DNA from: Dehalococcoidia bacterium
GTDB lineage: Bacteria; Chloroflexota; Dehalococcoidia; SM23-28-2; HRBIN24
Direction: 5' to 3'
NCBI GenBank assembly: GCA_032249735.1
Contig: JAVVHA010000009.1
Span: 19,549 to 83,548, forward strand
DNA length: 64,000 nt
Below the pieces are notes generated by a model, which worked only from the letters and a program-made list of their open reading frames with translations, made no database searches and had not been told where the DNA came from. Shown here piece after piece: positions 9,070 through 16,531 of this stretch (its first letter is position 1; the number at the start of each line of letters is the position of its first letter). The position numbers and the translations under genes were made by a program.

Positions 9070-9486
9070 ATGGTCAGGTTCTGCCCCAACTGCTGGCGCA
9101 TGGTGGAGGAGGCGGTCGAGGCCTGCCCAGCCTGCGGCCACCGCCCCAAGTTGAGCGACGAGGAGTCCTACGAGGACAAGTTGCTTGCTGCGCTAGAGCA
9201 CCCCGTGGCCGACGTGCGCATGGTAGCCGTGGAGGTGCTCGGGCAGCGCCGCAGCCGGCGAGCGGTGCCGGCGCTTTTCAAGTTGTTAGTCGACGAGGAG
9301 GCCGATTTCTACCTGCTGCGGCAGGTGGTTAAGGCCCTGGCCACCATAGGCACGCCGGACGCCCTCCGCTCCCTCGGCTGGGCCGCCCGCCGCCATCCCT
9401 CGCGCCTGGTGAGGAACGAGGCTCGGACAGCCATAGCCGCCGCTACAGCACGCGAGAGGGACGTGAAGAAGCGGCCATGCCAGTAG
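9070..9486 (+). CDS. Zinc-ribbon plus HEAT-repeat protein
   Basis: About 138 residues. The N-terminus has two CxxC knuckles (FCPNC and ACPACG, about 13 residues apart), a small zinc ribbon. It is followed by two or three helical repeats of the PBS-lyase HEAT type (VADVRMVAVEVLGQRRSRRAVPAL and a related second unit ending in a run of Arg/Ala helices). Such proteins usually act as protein-binding scaffolds; no partner can be named. The frame is open to GTG at 9061, but the ATG at 9070 gives the usual zinc-ribbon start. No strong ribosome-binding site is visible. Confidence 0.62.
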   Translation: MVRFCPNCWRMVEEAVEACPACGHRPKLSDEESYEDKLLAALEHPVADVRMVAVEVLGQRRSRRAVPALFKLLVDEEADFYLLRQVVKALATIGTPDALRSLGWAARRHPSRLVRNEARTAIAAATARERDVKKRPCQ

Positions 9487-9495
9487 GCGAGCTGA

Positions 9496-9753
9496 CGGCG
9501 AGGGAAGAAAAGCGGCAGCGACCAGAAGCTGCTAGCAGTGCCGCTGGCCCATCCCAGGTTTGACGGGGTGCGCAGCATCGGCCATCTGCAGCCCCACTGG
9601 CTGGCCGAGTTCGAGAACTTCTTCGCCGACTACAAGGCGCTGGAAGGCAAACAGACCACCATCGAAGGCTGGAGCGGGGTCGAAGAGGTCCGCCGCCTCC
9701 TGTGCAGTTACCCCCAGGCCGAGTGGAAGGCGGGCCCAGGCAAGGGCCATTAG
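9496..9753 (+). pseudogene. C-terminal remnant of a soluble inorganic pyrophosphatase
   Basis: The frame reads DQKLLAVPLAHPRFDGV, then LQPHWLAEFENFFADYKALE and later TTIEGW. This matches the last 75 or so residues of family I pyrophosphatases, where the (D)xKLxAVP strand and the HFFxxYKxLE-xK-xxxxGW helix-strand are conserved. An in-frame TGA at 9493-9495 closes the frame just upstream, and no N-terminal part (the metal-binding Asp cluster and the Glu/Lys of the active site) precedes it. It therefore looks like a deletion remnant and cannot be active. It ends four bases inside the convergent gene at 9750. Confidence 0.68.
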
Positions 9754-10523
9754 GGGACCGCTCCGTCGACATCGACTCCGCTTTGAGGGGGAAGGATGTG
9801 GCTTCCCAGCGACAAGAGGACGTCCCAGCCTTGGCACCAACCGACGGCGGCCACAAGACAGGCACGGTCGTCAACGGTGTCGGTGCCCTTCCTCTCCCAG
9901 CGGAAGGACTGGGAGAACCTATGCACGCCTCTGAACAGGAGTCGGACGTAGCTCTCTTGAGCGTCCAGGTCCGCCCGGCCCCCTGTAATTGCTAGGAGAA
10001 GGTGCCTACGGCAGAGGACGGCCGTGCCCCTCCCGGCGCAGCGAGGACATATCCACCTCCGCCAAAGAGGCGCGGTCTGCGCCAAGAAGGAAGCGACCCT
10101 TTCCATCTGCCTGCCCTGCGCCAGCAAGCGCCGCGGCGCCCGCGATGGCGAGTGAGGCCCGTACCCCAGGCGGCAGGCCAGGCACGGCTCCCTGTCCCGT
10201 AGGGCCCAGCGCAGGCGGAGGGGCCGCAACACCTTGGGGCCGCGGAAGGCCAGGCGCGCCCTATCCATCAGGTCTTCGTAGACGATGGCGGGCCCATGGA
10301 GACCCAGCCACCCCAAGAACGCCAGCGACGTGGCCAACCAGAGCAGGCCGTGGCGCTGGCAGAAGCCCCAGCTCCGGCGCAGAGCCCAGCGCGTCGCCGG
10401 CTCCATGATGCTCCCCCAGAATGAGAAGCTCCACAGGAAGTGAACCTCCCCATCGGAGGGCCGCAGGCCCGCGGGCCAGCGTATGGGCTGGCCGTCACCG
10501 CCGCCGAAAGGAAGATCACCCAT
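9750..10523 (-). CDS. Cysteine/histidine-rich protein of unknown function (DUF6062-like motifs)
   Basis: A 257-residue protein with the ribosome-binding site TAGGAG directly before tandem ATGs (10526, 10523). It contains GFCQRHGLLW followed by GPAIVYEDLMDRA, a pairing I associate with DUF6062-type Cys proteins. Two CxxC knuckles (CLAC, CPRC) and LCRRHLL follow, so two metal sites are plausible. No enzymatic motif is visible. The DUF6062 link rests on remembered motif shape, not on an alignment. The last 60 residues look less ordered. Confidence 0.5.
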   Translation of the reverse strand: MGDLPFGGGDGQPIRWPAGLRPSDGEVHFLWSFSFWGSIMEPATRWALRRSWGFCQRHGLLWLATSLAFLGWLGLHGPAIVYEDLMDRARLAFRGPKVLRPLRLRWALRDREPCLACRLGYGPHSPSRAPRRLLAQGRQMERVASFLAQTAPLWRRWICPRCAGRGTAVLCRRHLLLAITGGRADLDAQESYVRLLFRGVHRFSQSFRWERKGTDTVDDRACLVAAVGWCQGWDVLLSLGSHILPPQSGVDVDGAVP

Positions 10524-11054
10524 CATGTCTCCTACTGAAGCGGACGTACGCGCAAGAGCGCGGGTCCCCAGGGGAGGGCCAGATCCGGGCAGCGCTTGCA
10601 CCGCGGGTGAGAGTGGGACCAGGTGGCACGTGACGTGGACGGCTGCCGCGATCGAGCCCTGGCCTCATGCGCTCCACACATGGTCGTCGGCCTCGATAGT
10701 CCTGGCAAGGGCGCCGCTATACCAGCTCCTGGTTGACAAGGTGCGCCGACTGGGCCTGGCGGGCGTAGCATCCATCTCTGGCGGCACCGCCACCTCTCCC
10801 CAAAGGAAGCGCGGCGCCCTCCGCCAGGCCCTCTCTTCGCGCCCTTTTCGCTCTTCTGGCAACGCCAGTCCAGACGTCGACAGTAGGCATGTAGCCCTCC
10901 TAGGGGGGCGTGCGGACGAAAGCAGCAAGCCTGCCACGAAGAGCCCAGTTGGACGCGTGACGCGGCCAGTACCCGCCGTCCTGGAGGTGCCGTCCGGGAG
11001 AGAAGGCTGCATCATGCGTGACAGGCCCCTTCAAGCCGCAGGCAAGGCGAGGCC
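10524..11054. other. Intergenic stretch with one coding trace
   Basis: A gap of about 530 bases between two minus-strand genes. Long frames exist on both strands but they are Arg/Pro/Ser-rich shadows without motifs. The only recognisable piece is the possible DUF190 trace at 10713-10787 (separate entry). Confidence 0.5.
10713..10787 (+). pseudogene. Possible remnant of a DUF190 (PII-like) protein
   Basis: Within a longer uninformative frame, the codons read APLYQLLVDKVRRLGLAGVA followed by SISGG. DUF190 proteins carry a very similar helix, with PLY at its start, then a run of charged residues and GLAGATVLRG. The flanks on either side do not continue the family. This is either a decayed fragment or a chance likeness. 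Confidence 0.3.
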
Positions 11055-11633
11055 TCAGCGCCCAGGGGGTCCGCCCCACCTTCCCCTCAGCCAGCGCAGA
11101 ACCCCCCTTCGCTCCTGGGCACCGGTCCGGAGCTTCCCATCCATCAGTTGTTCCCGCAGCCTGCGGTTCTCTGCCTCCAGTCTCCGCTTCTCCCCCTCCA
11201 ACGTAGCGATCTCCGCCCGCAGCGCCTCCTCGTCCTGGCGAAACTTGGCCAGTCGCTGGGCGTACATACGGTTCTCACCCTCCAGACCGGCGATCCTGAG
11301 CTCCAGCGCCTGCTTCTCCTGCTCCAAGGTGAAGGCGCGGAACTTCATTACCGCATACATGCTGTGCATGGTCATCAGCTCGTCGGTCAGGCGCTGCACC
11401 TCCTGGGCCAACTCGTGGCCCCTGGTCATGGCCTCCCTCAGCCGCCGCTCGGCAAGGAGGTAGCTGACGCCGTAGGCGAAGACGATGCGCAACGCCTCAT
11501 CATCGCTCCATCTGTTCTCCTGGGCCAGGGCCAAGGCCTTTCGTAGCAGGTCCCGTGGCACTGTGAAGTGCACCGTCTCCGGCCCCGAAGGATGGGCCTC
11601 TTCTCCCTGCCGGCGCTCCTCGTTCTCCTGCAC
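11055..11633 (-). CDS. Coiled-coil protein, N-terminal DNA-binding-like segment
   Basis: 192 residues from a GTG start at 11633, chosen because TTAGGAGGCGCT precedes it, directly after the stop of the stress-protein gene. Residues 20-70 (VHFTVPRDLLRKALALAQ and the following helices) hint at a ribbon-helix-helix or small helical domain. Residues 75-170 are a long heptad-rich coiled coil (RLTDEL, LEQEKQALEL, LEGEKRRLEAENRRL). The tail is basic. No enzyme motif is present. It is the third gene of the antiporter/stress-protein operon and might be a structural or regulatory partner; the function is unknown. Confidence 0.6.
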   Translation of the reverse strand: MQENEERRQGEEAHPSGPETVHFTVPRDLLRKALALAQENRWSDDEALRIVFAYGVSYLLAERRLREAMTRGHELAQEVQRLTDELMTMHSMYAVMKFRAFTLEQEKQALELRIAGLEGENRMYAQRLAKFRQDEEALRAEIATLEGEKRRLEAENRRLREQLMDGKLRTGAQERRGVLRWLRGRWGGPPGR

Positions 11634-11641
11634 AGCGCCTC

Positions 11642-12067
11642 CTAACGGACTACCAGCACCGAGCACTTGGCGTGGCGTACGATCTTGTCGGCGGTGCTGC
11701 CCAGGAACGTTCCCCAGATGCCCGAGCGACCGCTGTGGCCGATGACCAGCAGGTCGAACCCGCCCTGCTCGGCGAAACGGACTAAGGCCTGGGCGGGGTG
11801 ACCTGCCACCACCCTTACTTTCAAATCCACCCCCTCCTCGGCGGCCAGGGCCGATGCCTGCCCATGCAGCAGCTGGAAGATGGCGTTCTGGCGCTCCTTC
11901 TCCTCGGCGAACTCGTCGATGGTCTCGGGCAGGTGAGGCAACCCCTCTTCCACCGAAAGCGCCCAGACCTCGGCCCCTGCGCTCAGCCTGGCGAGGGCTA
12001 AGGCTACCCGCAACGCCTTCCAGGAGCCCTCTGAGCCATCAAATCCGACCAGAATCCTGGAGAACAT
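11642..12067 (-). CDS. Universal stress protein (UspA family), single domain
   Basis: 141 residues. MFSRILVGFDGSEGS is the first strand with the ATP-contacting Asp, and GHSGRSGIWGTFLGSTAD is the G-2x-G-9x-G-S/T nucleotide-binding motif, so the protein should bind ATP. USPs act as stress or energy-state sensors, often attached to ion transporters. Its start lies inside the 3' end of the antiporter gene (29-base overlap), implying co-translation and a probable functional link to the transporter. Confidence 0.88.
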   Translation of the reverse strand: MFSRILVGFDGSEGSWKALRVALALARLSAGAEVWALSVEEGLPHLPETIDEFAEEKERQNAIFQLLHGQASALAAEEGVDLKVRVVAGHPAQALVRFAEQGGFDLLVIGHSGRSGIWGTFLGSTADKIVRHAKCSVLVVR

Positions 12068-13247
12068 CGATCCTCAATTCCTCCCCCTGCTCGCTGGCAG
12101 ACTTTCCTATCTCAGCAGCGCTAGGCAGAAAGAACTGCTGGGCGATGATGGTGGGCACCAGCGCGCTCAGCACCACCACCGTGACCAGCACCGTGTACTG
12201 GCCCTGGTCTATGACGCCCCTGTTGAGGCCGAACAGGGCCGAGATGGTGCCGAAGGTCAGCCCCGTCGACATAAGCAGGGAGGTATAGATGCCACTCCTG
12301 CGACCGAAACGGAAGAGCTCCGTGAGCGGCTGCACGCCCAAGAACTTAGTAACCAGCTTCACCAGCAACAGGAGAGCTATGAGCCCGGCCCCAGATGCTA
12401 TGGCCTCCCACTGGATGAGGGCGCCTGCCCGGAGAAAGAAGAAGGGGGTCAGGAGGCCGAAGGTGATGGCCCTCAGGCGCTGCACCATCACCCGCTCCAC
12501 CGCCAACAGGTTGGCGGCGGCCATCCCCAACAGGTAGGCTGGCAGCACCGCCTCGCTCCCGCCCGCGACCGCCAGCGCGCCCAGGCCCAACAGCATGACG
12601 AACAGGAACCTAATCTCAGGCTCGCTGGCCCTACCCCTCAGGACAGGTATCAGTCTCCGCGACACAGCAGGGAAGGACAAAAACACCACCAGCATCGCAG
12701 CGGCAAATAGCAGCAGCCAGGCGCTGGCATGGGCGAACAGGGCACCCAGCACCACCACCGTGCCTAGGTCGTTGACGAAGCAGGCGGCCAGGATCATCTT
12801 GCCCAGCTCCGTCTCGTTAAGCCCCGTTTCCACCATCACCGCATAGACCACCGCCACCGAGGTGGTGGATAGGGCCAGCCCCGCTATCTGGGCGGCACGA
12901 AGGTCCCAACCCACCGCCAGATGTGCGAACAAGAAGGCCCCCAAGAAGGGGGCGGCGAAGGCGACGATGCCGATGGAGAGGACCTCACGGCCCCTGCGGC
13001 GCAGGATGTGAGGCTCCACCTCAGCCCCGGCCAGGAAGGTGAGAACAACGCTGCCCAGGCCGGCCAGGAAGTTGGCCCACTCATTGGGCTTCAGGTGAAG
13101 GGCGTTGCCGGCGAGGGCGCCGATGACCAGCTCCACCAAGGCCACCGAGACGCCCAGTCGCAGGGACAATAGGCTAGCCAGAAAGGCCAACGCCATCCAG
13201 GCCGCACCGATGGCCTGGGGGCTTTGCAGCTCGTTGGGAACAGACAT
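12039..13247 (-). CDS. Cation:proton antiporter (CPA2/KefB-like)
   Basis: 402 residues with about 12 membrane segments. Features typical of the monovalent cation:proton antiporter-2 family are LVELVIGALAGNAL near the start, LTFLAGAEVEP in helix 3, STTSVAVVYAVMVETG, and AACFVNDLGTVV, where the ND pair is the likely ion-binding aspartate site. No C-terminal TrkA-N domain is present, so gating may rely on the adjacent universal stress protein. ATG at 13247 follows AGGAGGTAGGAGCC. That start lies in a perfect hairpin (13246-13280), which predicts translational control. The longer frame from ATG 13280 would begin inside the hairpin. Confidence 0.86.
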   Translation of the reverse strand: MSVPNELQSPQAIGAAWMALAFLASLLSLRLGVSVALVELVIGALAGNALHLKPNEWANFLAGLGSVVLTFLAGAEVEPHILRRRGREVLSIGIVAFAAPFLGAFLFAHLAVGWDLRAAQIAGLALSTTSVAVVYAVMVETGLNETELGKMILAACFVNDLGTVVVLGALFAHASAWLLLFAAAMLVVFLSFPAVSRRLIPVLRGRASEPEIRFLFVMLLGLGALAVAGGSEAVLPAYLLGMAAANLLAVERVMVQRLRAITFGLLTPFFFLRAGALIQWEAIASGAGLIALLLLVKLVTKFLGVQPLTELFRFGRRSGIYTSLLMSTGLTFGTISALFGLNRGVIDQGQYTVLVTVVVLSALVPTIIAQQFFLPSAAEIGKSASEQGEELRIDVLQDSGRI

Positions 13248-13280
13248 GGCTCCTACCTCCTTCGTAGAGGTAGGAGCCAT
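13246..13280 (-). promoter_or_regulatory. Hairpin enclosing the ribosome-binding site and start codon of the antiporter gene
   Basis: A perfect 14-bp inverted repeat with arms ATGGCTCCTACCTC (13246-13259) and GAGGTAGGAGCCAT (13267-13280) around a 7-base loop. In the minus-strand transcript the downstream arm is exactly the Shine-Dalgarno sequence plus most of the start codon of the antiporter gene, and the upstream arm is its complement. Folding would hide both from the ribosome. There is no U-run, so it is not an ordinary terminator. A thermometer, ligand-responsive or protein-bound switch are all possible. Confidence 0.62.
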
Positions 13281-13352
13281 CAGCCGCAGTCCTAGCCTGC
13301 AGCGGTTCGGCCCCGCGGGGGCCAGGCGGACTCCATCGCCCTGTTGGCTAAT

Positions 13353-13383
13353 ATCATACCATCCCTTCGTCGTGTCCTGTCAA
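13353..13383 (-). promoter_or_regulatory. Sigma-70-type promoter of the antiporter operon
   Basis: Minus strand TTGACA (13378-13383) and TATGAT (13353-13358), both close to consensus, but 19 bases apart, slightly long. The start would be near 13346, giving an untranslated leader of about 100 bases that contains the start-codon hairpin. Confidence 0.5.
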
Positions 13384-13840
13384 GTGGTAGCGGGCTTAGC
13401 TTGCAAATCACGAGCCGCAGCAGACGGGTGGAGGGCTGAGGGGCCAGGGTCGTAGCAATGGCATTAAGAGGCGCAACAGCAGCCGCAAGGCCCCTAGCGC
13501 TGGCTTCCAGGTGGGCCCGCTTCTGGGCCATGGAGGAGCATCTCCTGGAGGTAGCCACCGGCGATCCTGGTCTTAATGGCCCCGGAGACGCCCGCCACCA
13601 CTCCCCGCAACGGGTAGAGGGAGGGATGGAAGTGCCTCATGCCCAAGAGCCGCCTCTCGTCCCTCGGCTTTCCCCCTCCCTTGAGGGGGGTGTGCGCCAC
13701 AAGCTCCTTCTGGGTGCTATCGCCACCAGCATGTGCCACGGGCAGCTATGACCGGTGCATGGCCGCATCACCTGCCCTGCCGTTGTCTCTTGACGATGAC
13801 CGCTATAGCAGCCCATCCCGACTTTCAAATAGCCTCAGGT
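13384..13840. other. Intergenic stretch, nothing convincing
   Basis: Between the antiporter promoter and the end of the DAK2-domain gene. Short open frames exist on both strands (for example minus 13494-13739, with no recognised motif), but none has a good ribosome-binding site. No strong terminator hairpin with a U-run is seen here. Confidence 0.5.
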
Positions 13841-15517
13841 CTATTCCAGGGAGGCGATGTAGTAATAGTGGGGCTGGCCGCCGTCCACCGTTTCCACTTC
13901 CAGGCCGGGATATTCCGATTGCAGGGAGTTGGCCAACGTCTGGGCGGTGTGCGGGTCCGTATCAGCCCCATAGTAAAGGGTGAGGAGGCCCTCTTGGACC
14001 CCTAGGACCTGGAGGGCCTTGCGCAGGGCTTCATCTGGGGTGGCGGCAGTGGCCATCAGCTGGCCGTCTACAATGGCCATTACCTCACCCTGGCGGACTT
14101 GATAGCCGCCGATCTGGGCGTCCCTTATGGCCCGGGCCACCTCTATGGTGCGTACGGAGTTGGCGGCCTCCTCCATAATCGGGACGTTTTCGTCCAAGCT
14201 CCGCTCGGGGTTGTAGGCCAGGAGGGCGGCGATGCCCTGGGGTATGGTGCGGGTGGGCACCACCGCCACCTGTTTCTGGGAGAGCTGGGCTGCTTGGTGT
14301 GCTGTGGGGATGATGTTCTTGTCGTTAGGCAGGATGATGACCTGGGGGGTGGGGCAGGCCTCGATGGCCTCCAGGAGCTGGCCCACGCTGGGGTTCATGG
14401 TGGGGCCGCCAGGCACTACCTTGGCCCCCATGGAGCGCAGCACCCCGATGAGGCCTTGGCCGTTAGCCACTGCCACAACCGTCGCCTGGGCCTGGAAGGC
14501 CTGGTGCCACTCCAGGAAGCGGTCGGCCTGCTGACGTATGTTGTCCACCTTCACCTCCAGCAGCTCGCCGAGGCGGGTGCCCAGGCTTATGGCGGCCCCA
14601 GGGTCATCGGTATGGACGTGGGCGCGCAACATCCGCTCGTCACCTACCACCACCACCGAGTCGCCCATGGCCTGGAGGCGGGAGCGGAGGTGGATTGGGT
14701 CAAGGCCTTCCCCCTGTAGGAGGAACTCGGTGCAATAACCATAGAGGGAAGGGGAGGCGGCGTGGAGCTCCTGCGCGTGGGCCACCCACTCCCGTTGCAG
14801 GCGGGCGACCCCCACAGCTGGCGCCTCCAGCGGTTCGCCCCGCAGGTGCCTGGCCATCCCCTCCAAGATGACCCAAAGGCCCTGGCCGCCGGCGTCCACC
14901 ACCCCTGCCTCCGCCAGGACGGGCAGAAGCTGTGGCGTCCTCTCCACCGCCTCTCGGGCAGCCTCCGCCACCTTGGCCATGACGGTGGTCAGGTCCTTCT
15001 CCCCCGCCTCCACCAGGGCGCGGGCGGCCTGGGCTGCCTCCCGCGCCACAGTGATGACGGTGCCCTCCCGCGGCTGACCAATGGCTTGGCAGGCCAGGCG
15101 GGTCCCTTCTTCCAGGGCTTGGGCCAGGGCGGAAGCGTCCAGCGCCTCCTTCCCCTGACAGGCCTTAGCTAGGCCCAGCACCAGCTGGGAGAGGATGACC
15201 CCGGAGTTGCCACGGGCCCCCATGATGGCACCCCGCGCCAGAGCCTCCATGAAGAGGGAAAGGGCCACGGGTCGGGCTTCTGGCTCCAGCTTGGCTGCCT
15301 CTTGCAGGGTGGAGCGGAGAGTGAGGCTCATGTTGGTGCCCGTGTCCCCATCGGGGACAGGGAAGACGTTGATGGCATTAATCGCTTCTGCGTGGGCCTC
15401 AAGCCACGAGGCGGCGGCCCTTAGGGCTGCGTAGAGCTGGGCGGGGGAAAGGGCGGTCAGCGGAGCAACGTCCTTCTCCTCGTCTGTCTTGCTTGGGTCA
15501 CGACCTGGTGATATCAT
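13841..15517 (-). CDS. DAK2/DegV-associated kinase-like protein (FakA-type fatty acid kinase)
   Basis: 558 residues from ATG 15517. The N-terminal DhaL domain has INVFPVPDGDTGTNM, whose aspartates bind magnesium and ADP, and GARGNSGVILSQ. The rest matches the FakA layout: a middle domain (GYCTEFLL...) and a C-terminal domain with VIILPNDKNI and VVPTRTIPQGIAALL. FakA phosphorylates fatty acids bound to FakB proteins for use in phospholipids; no FakB is in the window. The frame is open further upstream, but that part overlaps divergent rpmB and has no coding character. The rpmB neighbour is usual for this family. Confidence 0.85.
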   Translation of the reverse strand: MISPGRDPSKTDEEKDVAPLTALSPAQLYAALRAAASWLEAHAEAINAINVFPVPDGDTGTNMSLTLRSTLQEAAKLEPEARPVALSLFMEALARGAIMGARGNSGVILSQLVLGLAKACQGKEALDASALAQALEEGTRLACQAIGQPREGTVITVAREAAQAARALVEAGEKDLTTVMAKVAEAAREAVERTPQLLPVLAEAGVVDAGGQGLWVILEGMARHLRGEPLEAPAVGVARLQREWVAHAQELHAASPSLYGYCTEFLLQGEGLDPIHLRSRLQAMGDSVVVVGDERMLRAHVHTDDPGAAISLGTRLGELLEVKVDNIRQQADRFLEWHQAFQAQATVVAVANGQGLIGVLRSMGAKVVPGGPTMNPSVGQLLEAIEACPTPQVIILPNDKNIIPTAHQAAQLSQKQVAVVPTRTIPQGIAALLAYNPERSLDENVPIMEEAANSVRTIEVARAIRDAQIGGYQVRQGEVMAIVDGQLMATAATPDEALRKALQVLGVQEGLLTLYYGADTDPHTAQTLANSLQSEYPGLEVETVDGGQPHYYYIASLE

Positions 15518-15569
15518 GTTCTGTGCCCATTCTAGCGGCGGCATAGGAGACGGTAAAGGCAGGAAGGCC

Positions 15570-15785
15570 ATGGCCAGATGCCAGATCTGCGGCAAGGGCA
15601 CCCACGTGGGGCGCAACATCCGGCACCAGTACGCCGGGCGATGGGAGCGTCGCGCCCCCAAGACCCCCCGCCTCTTCAAGGCCAACGTCCAGAGAAAAAC
15701 CCTGGTCATCGATGGTCGTCCCCAGAAGGTGAAGGTCTGCACCTCCTGCCTGAGCGCTCTCCTCAAGAAGACCGCCTCCCTCTAG
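15570..15785 (+). CDS. rpmB: 50S ribosomal protein L28
   Basis: 71 residues: MARCQICGKGTHVGRNI at the start, then KTPRLFKANVQ and VKVCTSCLSALLK. These are the L28 signatures, including two CxxC pairs (CQIC, CTSC) that mark the zinc-binding form. ATG 15570 follows GGCAGGAAGGCC. L28 is a small protein of the large ribosomal subunit. It is divergent from the DAK2-domain gene with a 52-base gap that must carry both promoters. Confidence 0.93.
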   Translation: MARCQICGKGTHVGRNIRHQYAGRWERRAPKTPRLFKANVQRKTLVIDGRPQKVKVCTSCLSALLKKTASL

Positions 15786-15865
15786 CCATTGACATTGCCG
15801 TTGCTGGAAGGTGTAGGGTGGGCCTCGGGGGCCACCCCCAAGGCCAAAGAAGGGAGGTGCTGGAC

Positions 15866-16051
15866 ATGGAGCCCGTCGTCCGCTACAGCCTGTGCCCTGA
15901 CTGCGTCGCCTGCCCGGAGGTGGTCATCTACCCAGACCAGGTGATCATCGGGGAGGAGGGGAACCAGGTGCGTCTCACGCCCCGGGAGTGGACGCGGCTG
16001 GTGATGGCCGTGCGCAGCGGCGAGCTGGGGCCCATCTCGGCCGATCCCTGA
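15866..16051 (+). CDS. Small conserved-looking protein with a CxxCxxC motif
   Basis: 61 residues from ATG 15866, preceded by AAGGGAGGTGCTGGAC, an excellent ribosome-binding site. The motif LCPDCVACPEVVIY resembles a metal- or cluster-binding knuckle, and the second half (VIIGEEGNQVRLTPREWTRLV) looks like a strand-turn-helix. I do not recognise the family. Plausible roles are a metal-binding accessory or small regulator. It lies just upstream of a MerR regulator that has its own Cys residues, and the two may belong together. Confidence 0.55.
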   Translation: MEPVVRYSLCPDCVACPEVVIYPDQVIIGEEGNQVRLTPREWTRLVMAVRSGELGPISADP

Positions 16052-16135
16052 TGTCGCGACTGCCTGCCCGATCGCTGTTAGACCTGCCCGGCCCGAGACC
16101 GTAGAGATGGGGCTGGCCCCCGAGGGGACGAGGCT

Positions 16136-16531
16136 ATGGGAGCGATGGTGATAGGCGAGCTGGCGCGACGGGCAGAGGTGAGCGCCCGCACCGTTGGCTT
16201 CTACGAGGCCCTGGGCCTCCTGCCCGCCCCGCCCAGGAGCGAGGGCGGCTACCGCCTCTACGGCGAGGAAGGCCTGCGCCGCCTGCGTTTCGTGCGTCGG
16301 GCACGGGAGCTGGGCCTTTCGCTGCGGCAGATCCGCCAGCTGCTGGCCCAGGGGTGTTGGTGCGACGATGTCCGCTCCCTGCTGGTGCGTCGCCTGGAGC
16401 AGGTGGAGGCGGAGCTGAGGTTGCTGGAGGAGCTGCGAGGGCGCCTGCGCCGGCTCCTGGACGAGTGGGACGAGGTCCGGGCCAGCGAGGACTGGACCTG
16501 CTACTGCCCACGCATCGAGCGCAGCGCCTAG
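16136..16531 (+). CDS. MerR-family transcriptional regulator with C-terminal cysteines
   Basis: 131 residues. VIGELARRAEVSARTVGFYE is the MerR winged helix-turn-helix, followed by GLLPAPPRSEGGYRLYGEE and LRFVRRARELGLSLRQIRQLL. A dimerisation helix follows, with GCWCDD near residue 80 and TCYCPRIE at the very end. The paired Cys sites point to metal or redox sensing, as in CueR/ZntR/SoxR relatives. The ligand cannot be assigned. Either ATG 16136 or ATG 16145 could be the start. The gene ends by overlapping convergent rpe by four bases. Confidence 0.82.
   Translation: MGAMVIGELARRAEVSARTVGFYEALGLLPAPPRSEGGYRLYGEEGLRRLRFVRRARELGLSLRQIRQLLAQGCWCDDVRSLLVRRLEQVEAELRLLEELRGRLRRLLDEWDEVRASEDWTCYCPRIERSA

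Noticed and set aside
10483..11463. A 326-codon plus-strand frame.
   Set aside because: It runs antisense through the coiled-coil gene and the start of the Cys-rich gene, is rich in Arg, Ser and Pro, and has no motif except the short DUF190-like trace.
13494..13739. An 81-codon minus-strand frame in the gap before the DAK2-domain gene.
   Set aside because: No ribosome-binding site, no family motif and no coding bias that I can see.
14099..14719. A 206-codon plus-strand frame, as well as many others antisense to large genes.
   Set aside because: They mirror real genes on the opposite strand in GC-rich DNA and carry no motif or ribosome-binding site.
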